Position numbers and translations under genes: made by a program
Assembly (NCBI GenBank): GCA_944324255.1
Contig: CALUVM010000008.1
Location: forward strand, 1 to 64,000
Source of the DNA: Candidatus Gastranaerophilales bacterium
Lineage (GTDB): Bacteria > Cyanobacteriota > Vampirovibrionia > Gastranaerophilales > Gastranaerophilaceae
DNA: 64,000 nt
Direction of reading: 5' to 3'
The notes under the pieces: generated by a model
Databases searched by the model: none
The model's input: the letters and a program-made list of their open reading frames with translations, nothing else
What the model was told of the DNA's origin: nothing
In this document: positions 18,054-26,924 of the stretch, piece after piece
How the letters are laid out: every line of letters begins with the position of its first letter
How positions within the stretch are numbered: the stretch's first letter is position 1

Positions 18054-19479
18054 TATTATTTTATTATTTCCGATTTTTGCATGTTTAATATTATGTTTGT
18101 TTAAAAAGGATTATTTAAACAACTTGATGATAAATATATATGCGGGATTGCATTTTATAATATCAATGGCATATTTATTCAGAATTGAACTGGTTCCGAG
18201 CTGTAAGTGTGCATCATTTTTCGGGGTGAATGATTTGAATGTTGTTTTCCTTGCCGTAATGTCAATAGTGTTTTTGGCTGTAGCAATATACAACAACGGT
18301 CATATGAAAAATGTTAACGCTGACGGGAAGAAGGTCAGACATTATACTTATATGGTTTTACTGTTCGTGCTCTCTATGACAGGTGCAATTTTAAGTAAGA
18401 ATCTGGGTTTGACCTGGGTATTTATTGAAGGTACAACTTTAGCCAGCGCATATTTAATATATTTTAGAAAAACAAAACACTCTATTGAAGCTGCGTGGAA
18501 ATATGTATTTATTTGTTCAATAGGTATTGCGCTTGCTTTTGTCGGAATTATTCTTCTTACAATTGCAACAGGAAGTTTGAATTCCTTATACTATGTAGAT
18601 TTATACAGGAACGCTCAATTATTTAATCCGTTCTGGCTTAAATTATCTTTTGTATTCATTCTGGTCGGAATCGGAACGAAAATGGGGCTGGCTCCAGTAC
18701 ATTTCTGGCTTCCGGATGCACACGCAGAAGCACCTTCTCCTATTTCAGCTCTGCTTTCAGCTTCATTATTGAATTCGGCTTTCCTTATGATTCTTGCGGT
18801 ATTCGGAATAATGGTTGCGGCAGGATGTGATTCATTTGCGAGGTTAATGCTTCTTGTGATGGGATTTTTATCTCTGTTTGTAACGGCGGTATTTGTTTAT
18901 CACATTAATAATTATAAAAGAATGCTTGCGTATTCTTCTATCGAAAATATGGGTATTCTTGTGATAGGTACAGCTCTCGGCGGTTTGGGAATGCTTGCGG
19001 CAATTATTCATCTTGCAGGACATTCTCTTATTAAAGCTTCTTTCTTCCTTACATCCGGAAATATTCTGGATTTATACGGGTCAAAGAAAATAAAAAATGT
19101 TACGGGGCTTTTGAAAACAGATAAAACTACAGGCTGGCTCTGGGTGCTGTCTTTTGTAGGAATTGCCGCCTTGCCTCCTTCTGTACTTTTTATAAGCGAG
19201 TTTTTAATAGTTAAATCGATGTTTTTAAGCGGGAAATATGTTCTCTGTGCATTGTTTTTAATTCTTCTTACGATAATTATTTACGGGCTTGGAAGAGCCG
19301 TTATTACTATGAGTTTTTCTTCTGTTGAAAAAGAACCTGAAGGTTTAAAAAACGGAGTAAAATTAAACTGGATGATGTATGCACCGCAGGCTGCAATGTT
19401 AATTCTGGCATTTGTTTTAGGTCTATATATGCCGGAGCAGGCATCTGTTTTCTTTGTAAATGCTATAGCAGGATTTTAA
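18046..19479 (+). CDS. Ehr/Hyf-like complex, second antiporter-like subunit (HyfF-type)
   Basis: 477 residues, about 14 helices. The conserved block GTKMGLAPVHFWLPDAHAEA (Lys near residue 212) and NNYKRMLAYSSIENMGILV mark the Mrp/NuoN/HyfF family. The operon therefore has two antiporter-like subunits (this one and the HyfB-like protein); a HyfD equivalent is absent. Translation is probably coupled to the gene before it through the 8-base overlap. Confidence 0.9.
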   Translation: MTNIILLFPIFACLILCLFKKDYLNNLMINIYAGLHFIISMAYLFRIELVPSCKCASFFGVNDLNVVFLAVMSIVFLAVAIYNNGHMKNVNADGKKVRHYTYMVLLFVLSMTGAILSKNLGLTWVFIEGTTLASAYLIYFRKTKHSIEAAWKYVFICSIGIALAFVGIILLTIATGSLNSLYYVDLYRNAQLFNPFWLKLSFVFILVGIGTKMGLAPVHFWLPDAHAEAPSPISALLSASLLNSAFLMILAVFGIMVAAGCDSFARLMLLVMGFLSLFVTAVFVYHINNYKRMLAYSSIENMGILVIGTALGGLGMLAAIIHLAGHSLIKASFFLTSGNILDLYGSKKIKNVTGLLKTDKTTGWLWVLSFVGIAALPPSVLFISEFLIVKSMFLSGKYVLCALFLILLTIIIYGLGRAVITMSFSSVEKEPEGLKNGVKLNWMMYAPQAAMLILAFVLGLYMPEQASVFFVNAIAGF

Positions 19480-19494
19480 TTAAAGAAGGTATAT

Positions 19495-20958
19495 ATGAAT
19501 TGGATAATTACTGAAAATAACAAAAGAATTAATGCAAACGATATTCCGACTCTCTCAATTGAAGAGATAAAATGCGATGTTGAGAAAATGAATATGCGCT
19601 TAATCGGATTTTTGGGAAAACAAGAGTTTGCAAATGTAAGGCTGTTCGTGATTATGGCGGATGATAAAGTCGGAAAACTTTATATAACATCTTCTTTATT
19701 CACACCTGATATGAAATCTTATGAGTCATTTACTCAAAAATTTCCGGCTTTTCATATTTTTGAAAGAGAGTTTTATGAAGAATTCGGGATAAAACCTCTT
19801 AACCATCCATGGTTAAAGCCTGTAAGGATAAATCAAGATAAGTACCCTTTCTTTGAAATGAAAGGGGATGAAGTTCATGAAGTTGCGGTCGGTCCTATTC
19901 ATGCAGGCGTAATTGAACCGGGACATTTCAGGTTTATGTGCCACGGTGAAAAAGTTTACGATTTGGAAATTATGCTCGGCTATCAGCATAGAGGGATTGA
20001 GGAACTGTTTTTAAACTCAAAACATTATAATAACAGGCTTGCTGAATCTGTTTGCGGGGATTCTGTTATAGCTTATAATATGGCATATTCTCAGGCGATG
20101 GAAACTCTTTCAAATACACCTGTCAGCTCAAAAGCACAGATTATAAGAAGAATAGCTCTTGAAATGGAAAGGGCTGCCATTCATATCGGTGATATGGGCG
20201 CAATTGCGGGGGATATTGCTTACTTAATGGGTTCTTCAATATTCGGAGTAACAAGAACTCTTGTTATTAATACAATGCTTGAAATCTCCGGCAGCCGTTT
20301 TGGACGGGGTTTGATAAATGTCGGAGGAGTTAATTTTGATATTGATAAAAATATGGCAGAAAAGATTCTCAAGACTCTTGAAGAAGTATCGAAGACTGTT
20401 GACAGAACAACAAAAGTGATGCTTAAATCTCCTACAGTTCTTTCAAGATTGGAAAGAACCGGTGTCGTAAGTTCGGAAAACGCCAAAGCTTTAGGTGCTG
20501 TAGGAATGGCAGCAAGGGCTTCAGGTGTTGATATAGATTCCAGATTCGATTTCAATGATAACTGGTATACATCACTTGATGTTGTAAAACCGTTCAGAGC
20601 AACAGGAGATGTGCATTCACGTTTTAGACTCAGATATAAAGAAGTAAAACAGTCTATACAAATAATTAAAAAATTGCTTTCAAAACTTACAGAATATAAT
20701 AACGAACCACTGATGAGCCAGCCGTCGGTAAATCTTGAACCAAATTCTCTGGTTGTTTCAATAGTTGAAGGCTGGAGAGGTGAAGTAGTTCATGCAGCAC
20801 TAACAGGAGCTAACGGTGAACTTTTGAGATATAAAATGAAAGATCCGTCTTTTAACAACTGGTATATGCTTGCTCTAGCTGTCAGAAATAACGGGGTTTC
20901 CGACTTCCCGCTCTGCAACAAGAGTTTTAATCTCTCATATTGCGGGAATGACTTATAA
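19495..20958 (+). CDS. Ehr/Hyf-like large subunit without complete Ni-Fe ligands
   Basis: 487 residues: a NuoC-like domain (1-115, FEREFYEEFGIKPL) fused to a NuoD/HycE-like domain, as in HyfG. In true group 4 hydrogenases the Ni-Fe site is held by CGxC and DPCxxC. Here the first is C187-G-D-S190, so the second Cys and the following His are replaced. The C-terminal site reads N479-L-S-Y-C-G-N-D-L487, with no CxxC spacing. The chain ends right after it, with no peptide for a maturation protease. The structural context GYQHRGIEEL and DPSFNNW is kept. This pattern matches Ehr complexes, so hydrogen turnover is unlikely. The true electron partner is unknown. Confidence 0.9.
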   Translation: MNWIITENNKRINANDIPTLSIEEIKCDVEKMNMRLIGFLGKQEFANVRLFVIMADDKVGKLYITSSLFTPDMKSYESFTQKFPAFHIFEREFYEEFGIKPLNHPWLKPVRINQDKYPFFEMKGDEVHEVAVGPIHAGVIEPGHFRFMCHGEKVYDLEIMLGYQHRGIEELFLNSKHYNNRLAESVCGDSVIAYNMAYSQAMETLSNTPVSSKAQIIRRIALEMERAAIHIGDMGAIAGDIAYLMGSSIFGVTRTLVINTMLEISGSRFGRGLINVGGVNFDIDKNMAEKILKTLEEVSKTVDRTTKVMLKSPTVLSRLERTGVVSSENAKALGAVGMAARASGVDIDSRFDFNDNWYTSLDVVKPFRATGDVHSRFRLRYKEVKQSIQIIKKLLSKLTEYNNEPLMSQPSVNLEPNSLVVSIVEGWRGEVVHAALTGANGELLRYKMKDPSFNNWYMLALAVRNNGVSDFPLCNKSFNLSYCGNDL

Positions 20959-20999
20959 GTAAGGATAACAAATTTGATATTATTTAAAGGAAAAATAAA

Positions 21000-21734
21000 A
21001 TGTTTGATACGTTAAAATTAAAATATTTTCAAGGGAAACAATATATACCGGATATAAAAAATGCTCCGATGAGGGAACAATTCAGGGGATTCCCGATATT
21101 AAAAAATGAAGGTGATGCAAATGAATCTCTGTGCCCGACCGGTGCTTTAAAAACAAATCCTCTATCAATTGATTTAGGAAAATGTACTTTGTGCGGTAAT
21201 TGTAAGTGTAAATCCGTTCAATTTTCAAATTATTATAAGCTTTCTTCAACTCAGAGAGAAACTCTTGTTATAACAGAAGGAATGACACCGGAGGAGTTTG
21301 AAAAAGCTGCAATAAAGTCAAGAAAAGCAATAAGAAGAGTGTTTTCAAAATCTTTAAAATTAAGACAGGTGTCTGCTGCAGGATGTAACGGCTGTGAAAT
21401 GGAATTGAATGCCTGCTCAAACTGTAACTTTGATATGGGAAGATTCGGTATAGATTTTGTGGCATCTCCAAGGCATGCAGACGGACTGGTTATAACAGGA
21501 CCGATTTCTGAAAATATGGCTTACGCACTTGAAGATTGTTATAAATCAACGCCGAATCCGAAAATTGTTATTCTGGCAGGTGCATGTGCTATTTCCGGCG
21601 GAGTATTTCAGAACTCTTCCAAGCTAAATAGAGAATTCTTAGACAAATACCCTATTGATTTGTATATTCCGGGTTGTCCGGTTCATCCTCTGACTTTTAT
21701 TAACGGAGTTCTGGATTTTATTTCAAAGAAATAG
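21000..21734 (+). CDS. Ehr/Hyf-like small subunit fused to a ferredoxin-type domain (HyfI-like)
   Basis: 244 residues. The N-terminal 75 residues carry one [4Fe-4S] site (C45-P-T-G-A with C62-T-L-C-G-N-C68), in the place of HyfH. The C-terminal part is a NuoB/HyfI domain. It has GCNGCEMELNAC near residue 122, FVASPRHADGLVITGP, GACAISGG and PGCPVHP, the four-Cys set for the proximal cluster N2. The electron path of the arm thus looks intact although the Ni-Fe ligands of the large subunit are not. This is the last gene of the operon; 42 bases separate it from the large subunit. Confidence 0.9.
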   Translation: MFDTLKLKYFQGKQYIPDIKNAPMREQFRGFPILKNEGDANESLCPTGALKTNPLSIDLGKCTLCGNCKCKSVQFSNYYKLSSTQRETLVITEGMTPEEFEKAAIKSRKAIRRVFSKSLKLRQVSAAGCNGCEMELNACSNCNFDMGRFGIDFVASPRHADGLVITGPISENMAYALEDCYKSTPNPKIVILAGACAISGGVFQNSSKLNREFLDKYPIDLYIPGCPVHPLTFINGVLDFISKK

Positions 21735-21939
21735 TAAAAATCATACGTTTAATGTAGGTTTCTAATTGTAACAAATCTTTACACGCTATGCGCAATATGG
21801 TAAAATTAGTTGGTTAAGGCTTAATATTTTGTTACAATCTGGCAAATTTATTTGTTTTTGAACTTTAGAAAGCAATATAATGTTAGATGAGTACAGAAAT
21901 TTTAACCCAATTATGAATAAAATTAGGAATTTGGATACT

Positions 21940-23706
21940 ATGAAAAAACAAATATGTTATCTGCTTGCGGCGTTTTGCTTTTTATCAATTGGTAAAGCAT
22001 CTGCTGATCCTATGGCAGGCGGTCTTAATATTGATACTTTGCATGGTTATGAAGCCGGTGCTTTTAACCGTATGGAACAGCAGCAGATTAATAACTTTCA
22101 GATTGACAGAAGTTATGTGCAATCATTAGATGAAGTAACAAAAGATGATCAAATATATGATGCGACAGTAGAAGAAGATGTTGCAAGAGAAGGTGTTTTA
22201 TATAATCCGCACTTCCTTCTTGAAAAAATAAACTTTGAAGGTAATACTCAAATTTCCACGGAAGAACTGGAAAAATTAGGTTTAGAAGTTATTGGAGAAG
22301 ATATTTTCTTTGATGAACTTCTTGAAGTTTGTTCAAAAGTTACAAATTACTACCATTCAAAAGGTTATTTAACATCCTATGCAACAGTTCCTCCTCAGAG
22401 AATTGTTGATGGTGTTGCAACAATCAAGATTATTGAAAGTAAAGTCGGTGAGTTAAATATTGAAGGCGAAAAATGGACCCGTGAATGGTATTTAAGACAT
22501 ATTATTATGGGTAAAGCCGGTTTAAGAGAAGGAGATGTATTTAACGCTAAAAACCTTCAAAGAGCAATGAAAGAAATTAACCGTGAAGACTATGTTCAGG
22601 TTGAAACAGAGGTTGAACGCCAGTCTGAAGGTGAAGAAAATACAGCAATTACACTTAATGTACGTGACCGATTCCCTGTTAATTTAGGTTTTGCCTGGGA
22701 TGATTACGGTCGTTCTTATACCGGTGCTCAAAGAGCTTCATTTGTTGTCGGTATGGATAACTTAACCGGTTTAGGCGATAAGATTTACGGCGGAACAATC
22801 TTATCGTCAGGAGCAACAGGCTGGATGGCAGGATATTCACTTCCGGTGTCATCATACGGAACAAGATTATCATTTGACTTTTCTGATTCTCACGTAAGAT
22901 TGGGCGGTCCATACAGAGCACTGGGTGTTAAAGGTAATGCACAAAGTTATTTCTTCAAATTAACACATCCGCTTATTCAAACTGCTAAATCAGATTTGTT
23001 TGTATATTCAGGTATAGATTTCCTTAACGCAAGCACAACATTCCTTAACAACTCTGCAAGAACTTATCTTTCAGACTACAACTTAAGAGTATGGCGTTCA
23101 GGATTGTATGGTATGACCGATGACGATTACGGAAGATGGATTGGAAACTTTGGTTTTGACTTCGGTGTCGGCGGCGATGGTCATGGTGCTATTCAGGATA
23201 CAACATTTGTTAAATTTACTGCCAATGCGACCCGTGTTCAAAGATTATTCAAAAGAAGTATGGGTGTTGTAAGAGTGGGCGGACAATATTCACCTAATAA
23301 ATTATTTGCAGCTGAACAGATGCAGTTAGGCGGGCCGTACACATTAAGAGGTTATCAACCGGCTGAATTAATCGGTGACTATGGTGTTTCCGGTACTGTT
23401 GAATTTAGAACTCCTATTCCTCTTCTGGACAGAGTATGGCCTTGGCTGGATGACAGATTAAGATTAGCCGTATTCTATGATTGGGGCTGGATTGGAACAA
23501 ACGGTAATGTTTATGATTATCCGCAATCCTTCTTACATACGGTAGGTGCAGGATTCTATATGAACCTTACAGATTGGATTTCTGCTCAAGTCGGTCTTGG
23601 CTTCCCTCTCGGAAGAGATTATAACGAAAATACCGCAAGATTCTACTTCAGTATTAATACAGATTTAGACAGATTAATACCTTTAAGGAATCCGGAAAAG
23701 ATATAA
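21940..23706 (+). CDS. ShlB/FhaC/TpsB-type outer-membrane transporter
   Basis: 588 residues. A signal peptide (MKKQICYLLAAFC...ASA-DP) is followed by an acidic linker. A first POTRA domain (about 90-170, INFEGNTQISTEEL then YYHSKGYLTSYATVPPQ) and a second (IESKVGELNIEGE) precede a C-terminal 16-strand barrel. The barrel keeps the ShlB-type signature QLGGPYTLRGY, the VRGF-equivalent loop motif. The ATG at 21940 gives the signal peptide; earlier in-frame ATGs exist at 21880 and 21913. It would export a TpsA partner through the outer membrane, but no TpsA gene lies in this window. Confidence 0.9.
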   Translation: MKKQICYLLAAFCFLSIGKASADPMAGGLNIDTLHGYEAGAFNRMEQQQINNFQIDRSYVQSLDEVTKDDQIYDATVEEDVAREGVLYNPHFLLEKINFEGNTQISTEELEKLGLEVIGEDIFFDELLEVCSKVTNYYHSKGYLTSYATVPPQRIVDGVATIKIIESKVGELNIEGEKWTREWYLRHIIMGKAGLREGDVFNAKNLQRAMKEINREDYVQVETEVERQSEGEENTAITLNVRDRFPVNLGFAWDDYGRSYTGAQRASFVVGMDNLTGLGDKIYGGTILSSGATGWMAGYSLPVSSYGTRLSFDFSDSHVRLGGPYRALGVKGNAQSYFFKLTHPLIQTAKSDLFVYSGIDFLNASTTFLNNSARTYLSDYNLRVWRSGLYGMTDDDYGRWIGNFGFDFGVGGDGHGAIQDTTFVKFTANATRVQRLFKRSMGVVRVGGQYSPNKLFAAEQMQLGGPYTLRGYQPAELIGDYGVSGTVEFRTPIPLLDRVWPWLDDRLRLAVFYDWGWIGTNGNVYDYPQSFLHTVGAGFYMNLTDWISAQVGLGFPLGRDYNENTARFYFSINTDLDRLIPLRNPEKI

Positions 23707-23711
23707 TATAG

Positions 23712-23745
23712 AAAAAGCCTGATATTAAATCAGGCTTTTTCTTTT
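23712..23745. terminator. Bidirectional terminator shared by convergent genes
   Basis: AAAAAGCCTGAT (23712-23723) pairs with ATCAGGCTTTTT (23729-23740), loop ATTAA, with U runs on both strands. Its right arm encodes the last residues and stop codon of the convergent CinA-like gene. Confidence 0.92.
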
Positions 23746-24212
23746 AGAAATTCATAGATATTTTTTAAAACTTCTTGTGCAAATTTTTCTTTCATTTCTA
23801 TTCTCGGGATATGTGAATCAAGAAGAATTTTATATGTTTTATGTTTATTTTTAGTGTAAATTGCGGAATACATTAAACCTACGGGTTTTTCTATACTCCC
23901 TCCGGTCGGGCCGGCTATTCCTGTTGTAGATACACAAATATCAGAGCCCGTTAGATTAAAAAGTCCTTCTGCCATCTCGTAAGCACATTCTTCGCTTACA
24001 GCTCCAAAATTCTTTAAGGTTAAGTCTTTAACTTTAAGCATTTTGTGTTTAGCTTCATTGGCATAGGTAACAAGATTTAAAGTTATATATGAAGAGCTGC
24101 CGCTGACATCTGTGAGCTTTGAGCTTAAAAGACCTCCGGTACAGGATTCTGTAGTGGAAATTTTCAAGTTTCTTACGGTTAAAATTTTTCCGATTTCTTC
24201 TTCATATTTCAT
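23730..24212 (-). CDS. CinA C-terminal domain protein (nicotinamide-nucleotide amidase, PncC-type)
   Basis: 160 residues. It corresponds to the stand-alone amidohydrolase domain that deamidates NMN to NaMN in pyridine-nucleotide salvage. Visible signatures are STTESCTGGLLSSKLTDVSGSS (catalytic Ser/Thr region, residues 19-40), then FGAVSEECAYEMAEG and TTGIAGPTGG. It lacks the N-terminal MoaB-like domain of full CinA. The start ATG overlaps the stop of the upstream hypothetical gene (TAATG), so the two are translationally coupled. Confidence 0.92.
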   Translation of the reverse strand: MKYEEEIGKILTVRNLKISTTESCTGGLLSSKLTDVSGSSSYITLNLVTYANEAKHKMLKVKDLTLKNFGAVSEECAYEMAEGLFNLTGSDICVSTTGIAGPTGGSIEKPVGLMYSAIYTKNKHKTYKILLDSHIPRIEMKEKFAQEVLKNIYEFLKEKA

Positions 24213-24814
24213 TAGTAAGCGGTCCTTGTCAGAATAACTTTTGAATGTTCGTCATACATATTGTGTTTGTACCAGACTCCTTTAAAAGTTCCGTCAGGTT
24301 CAAACAGATATTGCGTATCTTTGGATACAAAATATATTGCGCTTATCGGCTTGCCAGAAATTCGGTACTGGATAGAGTAATAAGGATATTCAGGATATTC
24401 GCCGTAGATAAAGTCAATATATTTCAAACGTCCGAGGGCATCGTAATAATACGCTTTTGACAAATCCTTTTTATCTTGAAGAGCATACATGTAAATATTT
24501 TTCATTTTTCCGTAATAGAAAGCGGAAATATTGTAATCTCCGTATTCTTCATAACCCGCAGAAGCGGCGTAATAATGGTCAAGATGGTCTTTGTCTTTTA
24601 ATCTGTCTTTGAATTGAGATTTTAAATCTTTGATTTTAGTAAGCTCGTCTTCAAAAATTATATCTCTTATTTCACTTATTATTGCTTCTTTTTCAACCAT
24701 TGATTTGTCTATCCAGTCGTACTGAATATTGGCAATATAAATATCATTATAGTTAGCAAATGCTAAAGTTTGAGTTATAAATAAAACCGTAATTAAAAAT
24801 TTAAACTTCTTCAT
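24212..24814 (-). CDS. Hypothetical exported protein
   Basis: 200 residues with a signal peptide (MKKFKFLITVLFITQTLAFA) and a Tyr- and Lys-rich mature part (DYNISAFYYGKMKNIY, YYSIQYRISGKP). The ATG at 24814 is preceded by CCGGAGGG. A longer in-frame start at 24928 would run into the divergent acyltransferase promoter and is unlikely. It is coupled to the CinA-like gene by a 1-base overlap. I do not recognise the family. Confidence 0.75.
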   Translation of the reverse strand: MKKFKFLITVLFITQTLAFANYNDIYIANIQYDWIDKSMVEKEAIISEIRDIIFEDELTKIKDLKSQFKDRLKDKDHLDHYYAASAGYEEYGDYNISAFYYGKMKNIYMYALQDKKDLSKAYYYDALGRLKYIDFIYGEYPEYPYYSIQYRISGKPISAIYFVSKDTQYLFEPDGTFKGVWYKHNMYDEHSKVILTRTAY

Positions 24815-24870
24815 AGACCCTCCGGTAACCAGTATATCATATTTTAGAAATTTTATTGTATAATTAAGTA

Positions 24871-25563
24871 ATGGTAAAGCTGTTAAATGAAAATAATATA
24901 GATAAAGTATCCAATCTGGTATATTCAATTTTTAAGATACAGGAGTTTTTTACACATATTGTAGAAGTCGAAAATCCTGAAGTTGAGCCGTGCATATATG
25001 CTATGTGGCATGCTCACCAGTGTTGTATACACGGACTTAAGAACAGAGCAAAGACAAATGTATTAATCAGCCGTTCCAAAGACGGAGAGGTTATTGCAAG
25101 AGTTGTCGGCAAGTGGGGATTTAAACTTATACGAGGTTCTAAGGGAAAAAAAGGAGCTGTAGAAGCTACTATGCAGATGATAGAAGCCCTTAAAGCCGGT
25201 GAAAATTGTGCAATGATGGTAGATGGGCCATTGGGACCTGCCCGTGTAGTAAAAGACGGAGTAATAAAGATTGCAAAACTTGCAGGAGTGCCGATTGTTC
25301 CAATTTACTGGTACTCTACAAATTTCAATCTGGCTAAATTTCCATCCTGGGATGGCTTTAGAATGCCGATTCTGGATGTAAGACTTATTAATCTTTACGG
25401 AAAACCTATATATGTTCCGGCAGACGGAGATGATGAGTCTGATGAAAGAGCCCGTCAGGAACTTCAGGCAAGCCTTGAAGAACTTGAAAGAAGAGCTCCG
25501 GAGGTTTATAAAAAAGTATACTGGCACGGATTATGGCGTCGGAAAGAATGGAGAAATAAATAG
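24871..25563 (+). CDS. DUF374 lysophospholipid acyltransferase-like protein
   Basis: 230 residues of the DUF374 family, related to membrane acyltransferases. AMWHAHQ near residue 49 is the histidine-containing motif. SRSKDGEVIARVV, the segment RGSKGKKGAVEA, MMVDGPLGPARVVKDG and VPIVPIYW follow in the usual order. Likely acyl transfer to a lipid or lipid-A-like acceptor at the inner membrane; the acceptor is unknown. A TATAAT (24859-24864) ends 6 bases before the ATG and there is no Shine-Dalgarno sequence, so the mRNA is probably leaderless. The PBP4-type gene follows after 24 bases. Confidence 0.88.
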   Translation: MVKLLNENNIDKVSNLVYSIFKIQEFFTHIVEVENPEVEPCIYAMWHAHQCCIHGLKNRAKTNVLISRSKDGEVIARVVGKWGFKLIRGSKGKKGAVEATMQMIEALKAGENCAMMVDGPLGPARVVKDGVIKIAKLAGVPIVPIYWYSTNFNLAKFPSWDGFRMPILDVRLINLYGKPIYVPADGDDESDERARQELQASLEELERRAPEVYKKVYWHGLWRRKEWRNK

Positions 25564-25587
25564 TTAAGTCCGGGAGTAAGGGAGTAA

Positions 25588-26922
25588 ATGAAAAAATTTC
25601 TATCAGCTTTAATGGCATTATTTTTTCTTACAATTTCTGCTCAGGCAAAGGCTTCAAAGGGCGGGATAAATAGTATTGTTAAAAATTCCGGTGTTAACCA
25701 AAGCCGGTTATTTGTTTCCGTGAAAGATGCTTCTAGTGGAAAAATAGTTTATTCCATTAATGATGACAGACATATTAACCCTGCTTCTGTTCAGAAATTT
25801 CTGGTGATAATTCCTATAATTGAAACACTGGGACCTGATTATAAATTCACCACCGAATTATATTCAAGAGGTGATAATTCGTATTTGTTAAAACTCGGTG
25901 CCGATCCGTATTTGAGCTCTAAGGATTTAGATGGAATTGCTAAGAATATTGGAGCGCAGGCAGACAAGATTTATATTGATGACAGTATTCTTGATAATAA
26001 GTATCCTCCCAAAGGCTGGATGGAAGAGGATACTCAAGATATTTACACTCCGAGATACGGTTCATATAATCTTGATAATAATCTGGTTAAATTTACTGTT
26101 ATGCCGTCAGTACGAGGACAAAATTCGCTTATTATTAATCAGAGCGGATATCCGTTTATTTTTCGCAATAATGTGATAACTTCAGATACAACAGATATTG
26201 TTACGGAACGAGAAAATTCGCCGGCGGATAATGTTATAGTTTTAACAGGAACCGTAAGTCATCCATACATTGAAACTTTGCCTGTTACAAATTTAAAGCG
26301 GTATTTTAATTTCCAATTCAAAAAAGCGCTTGAAAACAGAAAAATTTATTTAAAAGAAGCATTTGCTGCCGGAAGTGTTCAGCCTTCGGATAAATTCGTA
26401 TCTAAAGTTACACATGATATGGATAAAGCTGTTGATGATATATTAAAAAATAGTAACAACCTTGTAGCAGAAACCTTGTTTAAACTTGCAGGAAGAAAAT
26501 ACTCAAATATTCCGACCGGTACTGAAGACGGCGGAATAAAAATGTTTGATGATTATTGTAAGAGAAACGGACTGGACGATTCTAAATACAGAATCGCTGA
26601 TGGAAGCGGAGTTTCAAAAGAAGATTTTGTAACGGCAGATTTTGTGACAGATTTTCTTAAACTTAATAAAGACAATCCTCTGGTTCAAAAATTACCATCG
26701 CCCGGAGAGGGAACGTTGTCTGACAGACTTATACCAATAAAAAATTCTCTAAAGGCAAAAACCGGAACGCATAATGATATCAGTGCTCTTGCAGGATATT
26801 TGACTTCAAAAAGCGGGAATAAGTATGTATTTTGTATAATAAACAATGATCCGAAGTTTAGCGAATCTGACAAAAAAGGACTTGAGGATTATATTATAAG
26901 AGAAGCTTATTTAAGGCTGTAA
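25588..26922 (+). CDS. dacB: D-alanyl-D-alanine carboxypeptidase/endopeptidase, PBP4 type (peptidase S13)
   Basis: A periplasmic peptidoglycan carboxypeptidase/endopeptidase of 444 residues. The signal peptide (MKKFLSALMALFFLTISAQAKA) is followed by the three penicillin-binding motifs: SVQK (SxxK) near residue 69, SNN (SxN) near 291, and KTGTH near 390. The S13 insert domain lies between the first two. The ribosome site AAGGGAG precedes the ATG. It lies in an operon with the acyltransferase and the xer gene, which starts 2 bases after its stop codon. Confidence 0.93.
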   Translation: MKKFLSALMALFFLTISAQAKASKGGINSIVKNSGVNQSRLFVSVKDASSGKIVYSINDDRHINPASVQKFLVIIPIIETLGPDYKFTTELYSRGDNSYLLKLGADPYLSSKDLDGIAKNIGAQADKIYIDDSILDNKYPPKGWMEEDTQDIYTPRYGSYNLDNNLVKFTVMPSVRGQNSLIINQSGYPFIFRNNVITSDTTDIVTERENSPADNVIVLTGTVSHPYIETLPVTNLKRYFNFQFKKALENRKIYLKEAFAAGSVQPSDKFVSKVTHDMDKAVDDILKNSNNLVAETLFKLAGRKYSNIPTGTEDGGIKMFDDYCKRNGLDDSKYRIADGSGVSKEDFVTADFVTDFLKLNKDNPLVQKLPSPGEGTLSDRLIPIKNSLKAKTGTHNDISALAGYLTSKSGNKYVFCIINNDPKFSESDKKGLEDYIIREAYLRL

Positions 26923-26924
26923 AG

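Noticed and set aside
14419-21734. Functional formate hydrogenlyase or hydrogen-evolving hydrogenase
   Set aside because: The large subunit lacks the CxxC pairs needed for the Ni-Fe site, and formate dehydrogenase and maturation genes are absent here.
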